Origin: JAHJQZ01 sp963675235
GTDB taxonomy: Bacteria; Pseudomonadota; Alphaproteobacteria; Rhizobiales; Devosiaceae
Assembly: GCA_963675235.2 (NCBI GenBank)
Contig: CAXXFU010000017.1
Location: 620,001 to 684,000 of the forward strand
Direction of reading: 5' to 3'
DNA length: 64,000 bases
Each line of letters opens with the position of its first letter. Positions within the stretch are counted from its first letter, which is position 1. The translations under genes were made by a program, and so were the position numbers. The notes under the pieces were generated by a model, which was not told the origin of the DNA, did no database searches, and saw only the letters and a program-made list of their open reading frames with translations. Below, one piece after another: positions 25,808-34,341 of the stretch.

Positions 25808-26653
25808 TCACGGCAGCCAGTCGTCGGGATCGCGATCCGTCTCGCCACCGAGTTCAGGCGCGTCCAGCTGATCTGACGGACCGAGATCACCATCAGCCGC
25901 CGTTTCGACAAGGCGCACCTTTTCGCGTGCGCACAGCGCCCGGAGCGCCGGAGTCGGCACCTTGTCGGTGACGAAGATATCGACATCGCGGAAATGCCCG
26001 ATCCGCGCCGAAGCCCTGCGGCTGAACTTGCTCGAATCGGCGACGAGAACGACGGTGCGCGCATTGGCGATGATCGTCTTGGCGACCTCGATCTCGCGCA
26101 CATCGAAATCGAGCAGAACACCTTCCGCGTCGATGGCGGACACGCCGATAATGGCGAAATCGACCTTGAAATTCTCGATCATCTCGACCGCGAGCGAACC
26201 GACAATGCCGCCATCCGATTGCCGTACCGGCCCGCCGGCGATCACCACGTCGATGCCGTCGAGGGGATAGAGCATCGAGGCGACATGCAGATTGTTGGTG
26301 ATGAGCAACAGCCCGACGTGATGCATTAGCGCCCGCGCCACTTCCTCCGTCGTCGTGCCGATATTGAGAAAGAGCGAGGAGTTGCTCGGAACCAGCGCCG
26401 CCGCCGCCCGCCCGATCTGTTTCTTCTCGGTTTCGGCGATCGAGCGGCGCGCCTGATAGGCGAGATTCTGCACACTCGAAGCGATAACGGCGCCGCCGTG
26501 CACGCGGTCGAGGAGCCGGCGGTCGCTGAGATCCTTCAGATCTTTTCTGATCGTTTGCGGCGACACGCCGAAATGAGCCGAAAGGTCCTCGACATTGACG
26601 CGGCCGATCTTGCGCGCCAGGTCCATTATCTCTTTCTGACGCGCCACTTGCAT
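25808..26653 (-). CDS. glpR: DeoR/GlpR-family transcriptional regulator
   Basis: The 281-residue DeoR-family repressor has an N-terminal helix-turn-helix (HFGVSPQTIRKDLKDLSDRR) and a sugar-phosphate-binding DeoRC domain with LNIGTTTEEVARAL. It lies directly downstream of glpK and upstream of the glycerol-3-phosphate dehydrogenase genes, so glycerol 3-phosphate is the likely inducer. The last about 25 residues are acidic and proline-rich, longer than usual. The GlpR assignment is from family and context. Confidence 0.87.
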   Translation of the reverse strand: MQVARQKEIMDLARKIGRVNVEDLSAHFGVSPQTIRKDLKDLSDRRLLDRVHGGAVIASSVQNLAYQARRSIAETEKKQIGRAAAALVPSNSSLFLNIGTTTEEVARALMHHVGLLLITNNLHVASMLYPLDGIDVVIAGGPVRQSDGGIVGSLAVEMIENFKVDFAIIGVSAIDAEGVLLDFDVREIEVAKTIIANARTVVLVADSSKFSRRASARIGHFRDVDIFVTDKVPTPALRALCAREKVRLVETAADGDLGPSDQLDAPELGGETDRDPDDWLP

Positions 26654-26772
26654 CGCAGGCCGACCTTCACTGTTCCATCACGCCATCAGAGCATATTGCT
26701 CATCCGCGGCGCCTGAAAGCATCGCTACAGTCCGTGCCCCATGTGTCAAGACACCCGGACGCGGCACAGCGG

Positions 26773-28269
26773 TCATCCGCTCTGGACAAGAGTCCTGCGC
26801 ACGGCATCGTGCCAACCATCGATACGCCTCTTGCGCGTTTCGGCATCCCATTGCGGCGTGAAGCGTGTGGACGACCCCTGCTCCTGCGCCGACAAATCAG
26901 TCTCGCTCCAAAGGCCGGCCTGCAGTCCCGCCAGCCAAGCCGCGCCGCGCGCCGTGGTCTCGAGGTCTGCCGGGCGCTCGATCGGCGCCCCAAGGACGTC
27001 GGCCAGGCGCTGCATCGTCCAGTCCGAGGCCGACATGCCGCCATCGACCCGGAGGATGGTTTCGCCGCCCACCGCGCCCCAGTCCTTGTGCATGGCCTCG
27101 ACAAGATCGTGGGTCTGGAAACACACCGCTTCGAGAGCGGCGCGGACGAGTTCGGGCCGTCCGGTGTTGCGCGTCATGCCGAATATGGCGCCGCGCGCCT
27201 CGGCATCCCACCAGGGCGCGCCGAGCCCGACAAAGGCGGGAACCATGTAGACAGCGAGCTCCGGATCCGATTGGGCGGCCAGCTCTCCCGCCTTTTGAGA
27301 GGACTCGATCAGGCCAAGAACATCGCGCAACCATTGCACGACAGCGCCGGCCATGAAGATCGAGCCTTCAAGGGCATAGGTCGTCCTGCCATCCAGCCGG
27401 TAGGCGATCGTCGTCAGCAGGCGGTTTTCCGACGCAATGAAGCGGTCGCCGGTGTTGATCAGGGCAAAGCATCCGGTGCCATAGGTGGATTTCACCATGC
27501 CCGGCCTGAAACAGCCCTGGCCGATGACGGCCGCCTGCTGATCGCCGGCGACACCACGGATGGGAATGGCAGCACCGAGGATGTCCGGGTCGGTGGTGCC
27601 GAACGCGGCCGCACAGTCCCTGACTTCGGGAAGAACGGAGACCGGCACCGACAGCGCCTCGCACAATTCAGCGTCCCAGGTCCCGGTCCGGATGTCATAG
27701 AGCAGGGTGCGGCTGGCGTTGGTGGCGTCGGTGACGTGCTCGCCGCCACCGGTCAGGCGCCAGATCAGGAAGCTGTCGACGGTACCGAAGGCGACGCGTC
27801 CTTCCAAGGCGCCCTGGCGCGCGCCGGGAGTGTTGTCGAGCAACCAGGCGAGCTTGGTGCCGGCGAAATAGGGATCGATCAGCATGCCGGTGCGTTCGCG
27901 CACCATGTCCTCGATCCCGGCCTGCCTCAGTTTTTCGCACTGGGCCGCCGTCCGCCGGTCCTGCCAGACAATGGCGCGCCCGAGCGGTTTGCCGGTCTCC
28001 CGGTCCCAGATGAGCGTGGTCTCCCTTTGATTGGTGATGCCGATCCCGGCGATCTCGCCGGCACCGACCCCGGCCTTTTCGATGGCGGCGCGGCAGCAGG
28101 ACACAACGCTTTCCCAGATGTCTTCCGGATCGTGTTCCACCCAGCCCGGCGCGGGGAAATACTGCTTGAACTCCTCCTGGGCGCTGGCGATGGGGCGCAA
28201 TCGCGCGTCGTAGACAATGGCACGAGACGATGTCGTGCCCTGATCGATTGCCAGAATGTGGTCGGACAT
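26773..28269 (-). CDS. glpK: Glycerol kinase
   Basis: A 498-residue FGGY kinase starting MSDHILAIDQGTTSSRAIVY. Other hallmarks are GITNQRETTLIWD, QQAAVIGQGCF and the C-terminal GGMSASDW. It phosphorylates glycerol to sn-glycerol 3-phosphate. ATG 28269 has a very strong GGAGGGAGGG site immediately upstream; longer in-frame extensions are rejected. glpR follows 119 nt downstream on the same strand. Confidence 0.96.
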   Translation of the reverse strand: MSDHILAIDQGTTSSRAIVYDARLRPIASAQEEFKQYFPAPGWVEHDPEDIWESVVSCCRAAIEKAGVGAGEIAGIGITNQRETTLIWDRETGKPLGRAIVWQDRRTAAQCEKLRQAGIEDMVRERTGMLIDPYFAGTKLAWLLDNTPGARQGALEGRVAFGTVDSFLIWRLTGGGEHVTDATNASRTLLYDIRTGTWDAELCEALSVPVSVLPEVRDCAAAFGTTDPDILGAAIPIRGVAGDQQAAVIGQGCFRPGMVKSTYGTGCFALINTGDRFIASENRLLTTIAYRLDGRTTYALEGSIFMAGAVVQWLRDVLGLIESSQKAGELAAQSDPELAVYMVPAFVGLGAPWWDAEARGAIFGMTRNTGRPELVRAALEAVCFQTHDLVEAMHKDWGAVGGETILRVDGGMSASDWTMQRLADVLGAPIERPADLETTARGAAWLAGLQAGLWSETDLSAQEQGSSTRFTPQWDAETRKRRIDGWHDAVRRTLVQSG

Positions 28270-28454
28270 GGTCCCTCCCTCCGTCTGCGCTGCAGCGATG
28301 ATCTCGCGGGCGTCCTGGCTGACGAACAGACTGGGGCGCCTGTCACGCCGCGGAAACGCGACAGCCCGATTGCGCAAAACCCGGAATGTCTGCTTGTGGC
28401 AGCGGCAACGCGTCCCTGCCACACCCCTCTTTGCGCTCACATGTTTGCGATAAA

Positions 28455-28514
28455 TTTCGTAACGGGCAAGATGCACTTTCGCTTTTGTTCGCAAAAGGGA
28501 TTGCGACATTTCGT
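28455..28514. promoter_or_regulatory. Candidate GlpR operator array upstream of glpK
   Basis: TTTCGY half-sites start at 28455, 28477 and 28509, with intervals of 22 and 32 nt (about two and three helical turns). Between them CTTTTGTTCGCAAAAG (28482-28497) is a perfect 6-bp inverted repeat. The array is about 190-240 nt upstream of the glpK start in the glpK-lacI intergenic gap. Confidence 0.4.
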
Positions 28515-28692
28515 GGCGCTGGTGTCGCAACGCATCCGACGTTGCCGCCATGACGGCCGCAGGCCCACGCCGGGATGATCCGGGCGGTTCGGACCCGGAC
28601 GCTTGCGGCAATGTGCCGGCACCCACCCGATATCCGGACTGCGGACGAGGCCAAAGCCGGAGACCGATCACCGATGATCTCTCACGGATTAT

Positions 28693-28705
28693 GTCTCACG
28701 TTGTC
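28693..28705. promoter_or_regulatory. LacI-type operator copy upstream of its regulator gene
   Basis: GTCTCACGTTGTC with a central CG recurs twice in the promoter of the sugar-binding protein gene (29812-29824 inverted, 29841-29853 direct). Its position 54 nt before the regulator start suggests autoregulation. Confidence 0.7.
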
Positions 28706-28758
28706 GTGGACACGATTTGCCGTATATAGAAGGAACGGCCAGACAAAAGGGCGCAGCC

Positions 28759-29745
28759 ATGACCACACAACGCGAAATCGCCCGCCTCGCCAAGACATCG
28801 TTGAAAACCGTTTCCCGGGTCATCAACAAGGACCCGCTGGTCAACGAGGACACGCGTTCGCGCATCGAGAAGATCATCGGCGAGGTCGGCTACACGCCCA
28901 ACAAGGCGGCCCGGATGATGCGGTCGCAGCGCAGCAACATCATCGGCTTCCTCGCCCACCAGGTGGCGACGACATCCTCGTCGATCGAGCTGGTGCATGG
29001 CGCCCAGGACGTTGCCTGGGAGCGGGGCAAGCAGATGATGCTGATCAATCTCCAGCACGGCAATGCCAGCGAGGCGCTGGCCCATACCCAGCTCGCCGAA
29101 TTCCGCGCCGAGGCGATCATCTATGCGGCGGTGTTTCACCAGCAAATTGCCATCGAGCCGGGCGAGGTGCCCTATGTCCTGCTCAACTGCTTCGAGGAAA
29201 CCGGGAAGATCGCGACGATCCTGCCCGACGACTATCAGCTCGGCTACGACCTGTCGGCCGAACTCATCAGGCGCGGCTATCGCAATCCCGTCTTCCTCAA
29301 TCTCGACAACGCCCTGCCCGCCAGCCGGCTGCGCGCTCAGGGCTTCGAGGAGGCGGCCCGGGCGCAGGGTCTCGATTTCAGCGGGTGCGTGCATGTCGCC
29401 GCAGCGCCTCCGCCGCAGTTCCAGATCTATTCCGTTGACAGGCTGCTGCCGCAGCTGTTTGGCGGAACCGGCCGGCCCGATGTCGTCGTGTGCGGTCAGG
29501 ACCTGATGGCGATCCCGGTCTATTTCCAGCTGAGCGCGCTCGGACTGACGCCCGGCAAGGACATCGCGGTTGCCAGCTTCGACAATTTCGAGCCCGTCGC
29601 CCGCCTGCTGCAGCCGGGCCTGTCGACGATGGAGCTGCCCTATTACGAGATGGGGCGTGCCGCCATGAACGCCGCGATCGACGGCATCGAGGCCGAGCCC
29701 CGCGTGCTCGTGCGCGGCAGCTTCGTCAGCCGCGATTCCATGTAG
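28759..29745 (+). CDS. LacI-family regulator of sugar/fructoside uptake
   Basis: The 328-residue regulator has an N-terminal LacI helix-turn-helix (IARLAKTSLKTVSRVINKDP) with hinge TPNKAARMMRSQRS, then a periplasmic-binding-protein-like sensor domain ending in VASFDNFEPVARLLQPGLST. It is directly upstream of, and co-directional with, a sugar ABC transporter and a GH32 enzyme, and the shared operator motif ties it to both promoters. ATG 28759 is chosen because the domain starts immediately after it. The likely ligand is a fructoside or its product; unproven. Confidence 0.9.
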   Translation: MTTQREIARLAKTSLKTVSRVINKDPLVNEDTRSRIEKIIGEVGYTPNKAARMMRSQRSNIIGFLAHQVATTSSSIELVHGAQDVAWERGKQMMLINLQHGNASEALAHTQLAEFRAEAIIYAAVFHQQIAIEPGEVPYVLLNCFEETGKIATILPDDYQLGYDLSAELIRRGYRNPVFLNLDNALPASRLRAQGFEEAARAQGLDFSGCVHVAAAPPPQFQIYSVDRLLPQLFGGTGRPDVVVCGQDLMAIPVYFQLSALGLTPGKDIAVASFDNFEPVARLLQPGLSTMELPYYEMGRAAMNAAIDGIEAEPRVLVRGSFVSRDSM

Positions 29746-29809
29746 GACAAAACACTCCATCGACGCGTACGGCGCGGCAAAAGGGCCGATTTCTCTCTCG
29801 CTGGCGCAA

Positions 29810-29855
29810 TTGACAACGTGAGACAATGCCGATAGGTGTTGTCTCACGTTGTCAA
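29810..29855. promoter_or_regulatory. Perfect 17-bp inverted repeat, double LacI operator
   Basis: TTGACAACGTGAGACAA (29810-29826) and TTGTCTCACGTTGTCAA (29839-29855) are exact reverse complements separated by 12 nt. Each arm contains the 13-bp motif also found at 28693. It ends 26 nt upstream of the binding-protein start, a position expected to block transcription. Confidence 0.8.
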
Positions 29856-29881
29856 AGGCAGCATCAATGGAGGAGGAAACC

Positions 29882-31165
29882 ATGAAGCATGTCCTACTCG
29901 CGGGAGTGGCTCTCGCGGCCTGTGCGATCTCGTCTCAGGCCCTGGCCGGTCATCTCACCGCCTGGGTCATCGACGCCACGGCGGAAAAGCCCTATTTCGA
30001 CCAGCTGGCCGGGGCGTTCAACGCCAAGTTCGAAGCGGAGGGAACCACACTCGAAGTGGTGCCCGTGCCCAACTACAATGATGCGCTTCAGGCCGCGACC
30101 CTGGCCGGCAACCTGCCGGACGTGATCCTGCTCGACGGCCCGAACATGGGCGCCGCCGCCTGGGCCGGCACCATCCAGCCGATCGGCGACCTCATCGATC
30201 CGGCCCTGCTCGAGGACATGATGCCCGGCGTTCTGGCCGAAGGCACCTATGGCCCGACCGGCGAACTCTATTTCGTCAGCGCCTATGACTCGACCGTCAT
30301 CCTCTGGGGCAACCGCAAGATGCTCGAGGACGCCGGCGTGCGCATCCCGACCTCGGTCGCCGACGCCTGGACCCGCGAGGAAATGCGCGATGCGCTCGAC
30401 AAGCTGTCCAAGCTCGACGGCGTCAAGTGGCCGCTCGACCTGAAGCTCAACTACGGGACCGGCGAGTGGATGACCTACGGCTTCGCACCGTTCGTGCAGT
30501 CGGCCGGCAGCGATCTCATCGATCGCACCACCTGGAAGGCCGATGGCACGCTGAACTCCGACATCAATGTCGATGCCATCACCGAACTGCAGAACTGGTA
30601 CAAGAATGGCTGGATCGTGCCGGCCAGTGCCGGCGACAACCAGTTCTACGGCGAAAAGACCGCCGCCCTGTCATGGGTTGGCAACTGGATGTGGCCGCCG
30701 CACGAGGAGGGGCTCGGCGACGACATGGTCATGATGCCGGCGCCCAATTTCGGGCCGGCCGGCGTCAAGTCGGCCAATGGCGGCTGGGGCTGGGCCGTGC
30801 CCAGTTCGACCACCAATCTGGAAGATACCAAGCTATTCCTCGACTTCGTCATGTCCGAAGAGCAGGTGGCTCTTTATGCCGACGTGACCGGCTTCGCGCC
30901 GTCGCGTTCCTCGGCCGTGCCGCTTTCGGAAAAGTTCAGCAAGCCGGGTCCGCAGAAGATCTTCTCGGAACAGGGCGAATGCTGTGCGGTGGTTCGTCCG
31001 GTTCACCCGGTCTATCCGACGCTGTCGCTCGCCTGGGCCCGTGCCATGCAGAACATCCTGTCCGACGGCGCTGCCGACGTGAAGGGTGAATTGGACGCAG
31101 CCGCCCTGATCGTCGATCAGGATATTGAGGACAACCAGGGCTACCCGCCGTTCAACGGCCAGTAG
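29882..31165 (+). CDS. Sugar ABC transporter substrate-binding protein
   Basis: A 427-residue periplasmic protein with a signal peptide (MKHVLLAGVALAACAISSQALAG) and an extracellular solute-binding family 1 fold (PDVILLDGPNMGAAAWAGTI, GWGWAVPSSTTNLEDTKLFL). ATG 29882 has GGAGGAGGAAACC immediately upstream. It is first in the operon with two MalFG-type permeases, a GH32 fructosidase and a UgpC-type ATPase, which points to sucrose or short fructo-oligosaccharides as substrate. Confidence 0.92.
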   Translation: MKHVLLAGVALAACAISSQALAGHLTAWVIDATAEKPYFDQLAGAFNAKFEAEGTTLEVVPVPNYNDALQAATLAGNLPDVILLDGPNMGAAAWAGTIQPIGDLIDPALLEDMMPGVLAEGTYGPTGELYFVSAYDSTVILWGNRKMLEDAGVRIPTSVADAWTREEMRDALDKLSKLDGVKWPLDLKLNYGTGEWMTYGFAPFVQSAGSDLIDRTTWKADGTLNSDINVDAITELQNWYKNGWIVPASAGDNQFYGEKTAALSWVGNWMWPPHEEGLGDDMVMMPAPNFGPAGVKSANGGWGWAVPSSTTNLEDTKLFLDFVMSEEQVALYADVTGFAPSRSSAVPLSEKFSKPGPQKIFSEQGECCAVVRPVHPVYPTLSLAWARAMQNILSDGAADVKGELDAAALIVDQDIEDNQGYPPFNGQ

Positions 31166-31180
31166 CCTCTCGCTGAAAGT

Positions 31181-31207
31181 GGGCGTCGCGACCGGTTTGC
31201 GACGCCC
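31181..31207 (+). terminator. Attenuator-like hairpin after sugar-binding protein gene
   Basis: GGGCGTCGC (31181-31189) pairs perfectly with GCGACGCCC (31199-31207) around a 9-nt loop. It lies in the 84-nt gap before the first permease and lacks a long T tract, so it may stabilise the upstream mRNA or cause partial termination. Confidence 0.55.
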
Positions 31208-31249
31208 GTCTTGGCGACCCCGGTGTCAGCTCAAGCCTGGAGTTCGTCC

Positions 31250-32137
31250 ATGTCGATCAAGTCCCGCAGCACACGACAGGAACTGGCGATGCTGCTGCCG
31301 GCCATGCTGGTTCTCCTCTCCATCATCATCGTTCCGTTCGTGCTTTCGATCGGCTTTTCCTTCACCGATCAGAGACTTGTGCCGCGACCCATCCCGACGC
31401 GCTTCATCGGGCTGACCAATTACGAGCGCATGTTCTCTGACAGGCTGTTCTGGCAGGCGATCCAGAACACCGTGCTGTTCACGGTTCTGGTCGTACCGTT
31501 CCAGCTGGCGATTTCGCTCGGCACCGCTTTGGCGCTGAACGCCGCCATTCCGTTCAGGAGCTTTTTTCGTTCCGTCTCGATCCTGCCGCTGCTGTTGCCG
31601 ATGACGGTCGTGGCGGCGATCTGGTCGATGCTCTATCGCATACCGACCGGTCCGTTCAACGCCATCTACCAGGCCTTTGTCGGTCCGGATCACTATATTG
31701 ATTTCATCGGCGGAACCTCGACCGCGATGGTGGCGGTGGTGGTGCTCTCCGCCTGGGCCAGCTTCCCCTATCAGATGATCATCTATCTCGCCGGGCTGCA
31801 GGACATCTCGCCCGAATTGCACGAGGCAGCCAAGCTCGACGGGGCCAAGCGCTGGGCGCGGTTCCGCTACGTCACCTGGCCGGGGCTGAGGAACGTCAAC
31901 ATCTTCCTGTTGATCCTGACCACCATCCAGGCGCTCAAACTGTTCACCCAGATCGCCGTGATGACCAAGGGCGGCCCGAACAACGCCACCACGACGATCA
32001 TCTACTACCTGTTCCAGCAGGGTTTTTCCTCGCAGAAGGTCGGCTACGCCTCTGCCATCGCCGTATTCTTCTTCGTCACCGTCACCTCCATCGCCCTGCT
32101 GCAGCGCATCCTTTTGAAAAACGAGGGAGAGGCGTGA
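31250..32137 (+). CDS. Sugar ABC transporter permease (MalF/UgpA type)
   Basis: A 295-residue membrane protein with an N-terminal span (LAMLLPAMLVLLSIIIVPFV), about six transmembrane segments and the EAA loop ELHEAAKLDGAKRWARFRYV. ATG 31250 has GGAG 8 nt upstream. The next gene starts on the last base of its stop codon (TGATG), indicating coupling. Confidence 0.93.
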   Translation: MSIKSRSTRQELAMLLPAMLVLLSIIIVPFVLSIGFSFTDQRLVPRPIPTRFIGLTNYERMFSDRLFWQAIQNTVLFTVLVVPFQLAISLGTALALNAAIPFRSFFRSVSILPLLLPMTVVAAIWSMLYRIPTGPFNAIYQAFVGPDHYIDFIGGTSTAMVAVVVLSAWASFPYQMIIYLAGLQDISPELHEAAKLDGAKRWARFRYVTWPGLRNVNIFLLILTTIQALKLFTQIAVMTKGGPNNATTTIIYYLFQQGFSSQKVGYASAIAVFFFVTVTSIALLQRILLKNEGEA

Positions 32138-32988
32138 TGCGTGACCGTCTACTACCGCGCGCCGCCGTGCTGCCGTTGCTGTTCGCGCTGGTTCTGGCGC
32201 TGTCGATCCTATTGCCGCTCTTGATGATGTTCACCATCAGCCTCAACCCCGACGAACAGGATATCCTGATCACCATGGGCACGCTCAAGAGCTTTGTGCC
32301 CCACGTGATCTCGCCGCAGAACTACATCGACGTGTGGACCGACCCGGGACGGCCGTTCTTCCGCTTCCTGTTCAACACGCTGGTGATCACCTTCAGCACG
32401 CTGATCATCTCGGTCGTACTCAATTCCATGGCTGCGTTCGTTCTGGCGCAAGGCTCACTGCCGGTGCGCAAGCCGCTGCTGCTGTTGATCGTCGCGACCA
32501 TCGCCGTGCCGGCCGAAAGCCTGGTTCTGCCGCAGTTGATGATGGCGGGGTGGGCCGGCATCATCGACACCTATCAGGTCCAGATCCTGCCGGGCGTCGC
32601 CAACGCCATGTCGATCTTCCTGTTCTTCCAGTTCTTCAGCCGCATCCCGAAAGAGCTGATCGAGGCGGCGCGGCTCGACGGATTCTCCTTTTTCCAGATC
32701 TATCGCTACCTGGCCATTCCGCTGTCGCGCCCGGTCATCTCCGCCATCGCCATCCTGCAGTTCCTCGAAATCTGGAATGCCTATCTGTGGCCGGTCATGG
32801 TCACCCGCGGCACCGAGGTGCGCCCGCTGACCGTGGCCATGGGGGCGTTCTTCGGAACCAACCAGCGCATTCCCTGGGGCGATGTCATGGCCTTTGCCGT
32901 GTCGATGGCCGTGCCGGTGATCCTGTTCTTCCTCATCATTCAACGCCAGTTCATCGCCTCGGTGATGAGCGCGGGCGTCAAGGGCTAG
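32137..32988 (+). CDS. Sugar ABC transporter permease (MalG/UgpE type)
   Basis: A 283-residue membrane protein with MalG-type topology and EAA loop ELIEAARLDGFSFFQIYRYL. The ATG at 32137 is served by GAGGGA 8 nt upstream; a GTG one codon earlier is possible. It pairs with the permease upstream and the ATPase at 34342. Confidence 0.93.
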   Translation: MRDRLLPRAAVLPLLFALVLALSILLPLLMMFTISLNPDEQDILITMGTLKSFVPHVISPQNYIDVWTDPGRPFFRFLFNTLVITFSTLIISVVLNSMAAFVLAQGSLPVRKPLLLLIVATIAVPAESLVLPQLMMAGWAGIIDTYQVQILPGVANAMSIFLFFQFFSRIPKELIEAARLDGFSFFQIYRYLAIPLSRPVISAIAILQFLEIWNAYLWPVMVTRGTEVRPLTVAMGAFFGTNQRIPWGDVMAFAVSMAVPVILFFLIIQRQFIASVMSAGVKG

Positions 32989-32994
32989 GCAAAC

Positions 32995-34332
32995 GTGACG
33001 GAACCCCATCGCCCCAGACTTCACTATGCGCCCGCCTCCGGCTGGATGAACGATCCCAATGGCCTTGTCGTGATCGACGGGACCTATCACCTGTTCTACC
33101 AGCACGACCCGGACGGGATCGATCATGGCACCATGCACTGGGGCCATGCGACGAGCTGTGACCTGTCGGAATGGCGCGAGCACCCGATTGCGCTTCGTCC
33201 GGATGCCAACGGGACCTGCTATTCGGGCAGTGCCGTCCGCACCCGGGATGATGAGGTCAAGCTGTTCTACACCGCCCATCGGCTCACCGAATCCGGGCGC
33301 GATTTCCAGACCCAGTGTCTGGCCCATGCCAATCCATCGTTGACCGCGTTCATCCAGGATGCCGACAATCCGGTGCTCGACAATCCGGGGCTCGAGGTCT
33401 TCAGGGATCCCAAGATCATCTGGCACGCGCCGACCGGGCGCTGGATCATGGTCGTCACCCTCGGACAGGAAGTCGGCTTTTACTCATCCGAGGACCTGGC
33501 GGACTGGCGGTTCGAAAGCGTCTTCGGCGTCGGTCACGGGCGGCATGGCCAAGGGGTCTGGGAGTGCCCGGACCTGATCGAGATGGCCGGGCCAGATGGC
33601 ACGCCCGTCTGGGTTCTGCTGGTCGGACTGTCAGATTCCGCCTTTGCGCCAGGATCGGGGACCCAGTATTTCATCGGCACGTTTGACGGCCACGTTTTCG
33701 TCAACGCCAATGCGCCCGAATCCATCCTCTGGTTCGACTACGGGCGGGACTTCTACGCCGCACAGAGCTTTTTCGACGACAGCGGCGAGCCGCCGGTAGC
33801 CATGGCCTGGGCCAGCAACTGGGCCTATGCCCGTCAAACACCGACAACTGATTTTCGCGGCGTGATGAGCCTGCCGCGCCAATTGCGGCTCGTTGCCACC
33901 GAAAACGGTCTGAGGTTGGCACAATCGGTGCCGCCCTCCGTTATTGCCGCCTTCGATCAAAGCGATCCGGCAACCGGGGTCTTTCATCGATCGTTCCAGC
34001 TCGATCTCGGCGCCGGCAAACGTCACGCCATTCATCTGTTCGGCGAGGCCGAACCGGCGTTCCTTGTCGAAGCGGGCCCAACCACGAGCGCCGTTTTGCG
34101 AACGATCCGCCGCGATCACCCCGCCATGACCGGGTTCGGCCACAACTACACCGTCACCCTGCCCGCCACCGGCGAAACCGAACTTGTACTCGAGATCTTC
34201 GTCGACCGCGGCGTGGTGGAACTGTTCATCGCCGGGGGCTTGATGACGCTGACCAATCTTTTCTTCCCGTCGTCTCCGGAGGCGGACTTCCGCCTTTGCG
34301 ACTGCGCAAGCGTCGAAAAAGAACGAGCATAG
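32995..34332 (+). CDS. GH32 beta-fructosidase (sucrose/fructan hydrolase)
   Basis: A 445-residue glycoside hydrolase family 32 enzyme with the nucleophile motif WMNDPNG near residue 17, the FRDPK motif and the acid/base motif WECPDL, followed by a C-terminal beta-sandwich (EIFVDRGVVELFI). It begins with GTG. No signal peptide is visible, so it hydrolyses imported fructosides in the cytoplasm. It lies between the permeases and the ATPase of the same operon, directly linking transport to hydrolysis. Substrate (sucrose, FOS or levan fragments) cannot be decided from sequence. Confidence 0.92.
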   Translation: MTEPHRPRLHYAPASGWMNDPNGLVVIDGTYHLFYQHDPDGIDHGTMHWGHATSCDLSEWREHPIALRPDANGTCYSGSAVRTRDDEVKLFYTAHRLTESGRDFQTQCLAHANPSLTAFIQDADNPVLDNPGLEVFRDPKIIWHAPTGRWIMVVTLGQEVGFYSSEDLADWRFESVFGVGHGRHGQGVWECPDLIEMAGPDGTPVWVLLVGLSDSAFAPGSGTQYFIGTFDGHVFVNANAPESILWFDYGRDFYAAQSFFDDSGEPPVAMAWASNWAYARQTPTTDFRGVMSLPRQLRLVATENGLRLAQSVPPSVIAAFDQSDPATGVFHRSFQLDLGAGKRHAIHLFGEAEPAFLVEAGPTTSAVLRTIRRDHPAMTGFGHNYTVTLPATGETELVLEIFVDRGVVELFIAGGLMTLTNLFFPSSPEADFRLCDCASVEKERA

Positions 34333-34341
34333 GAGACCACA

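Larger units (their letters stand above)
28270..28758. other. Divergent promoter region between glpK and lacI-type gene
   Basis: The 489-nt gap has no supportable gene. It holds the TTTCGY array near the glpK side (28455-28514) and one GTCTCACGTTGTC operator copy near the LacI-type gene (28693-28705), followed by an AT-rich CGTATATAGA patch that may be part of its promoter. Confidence 0.6.
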
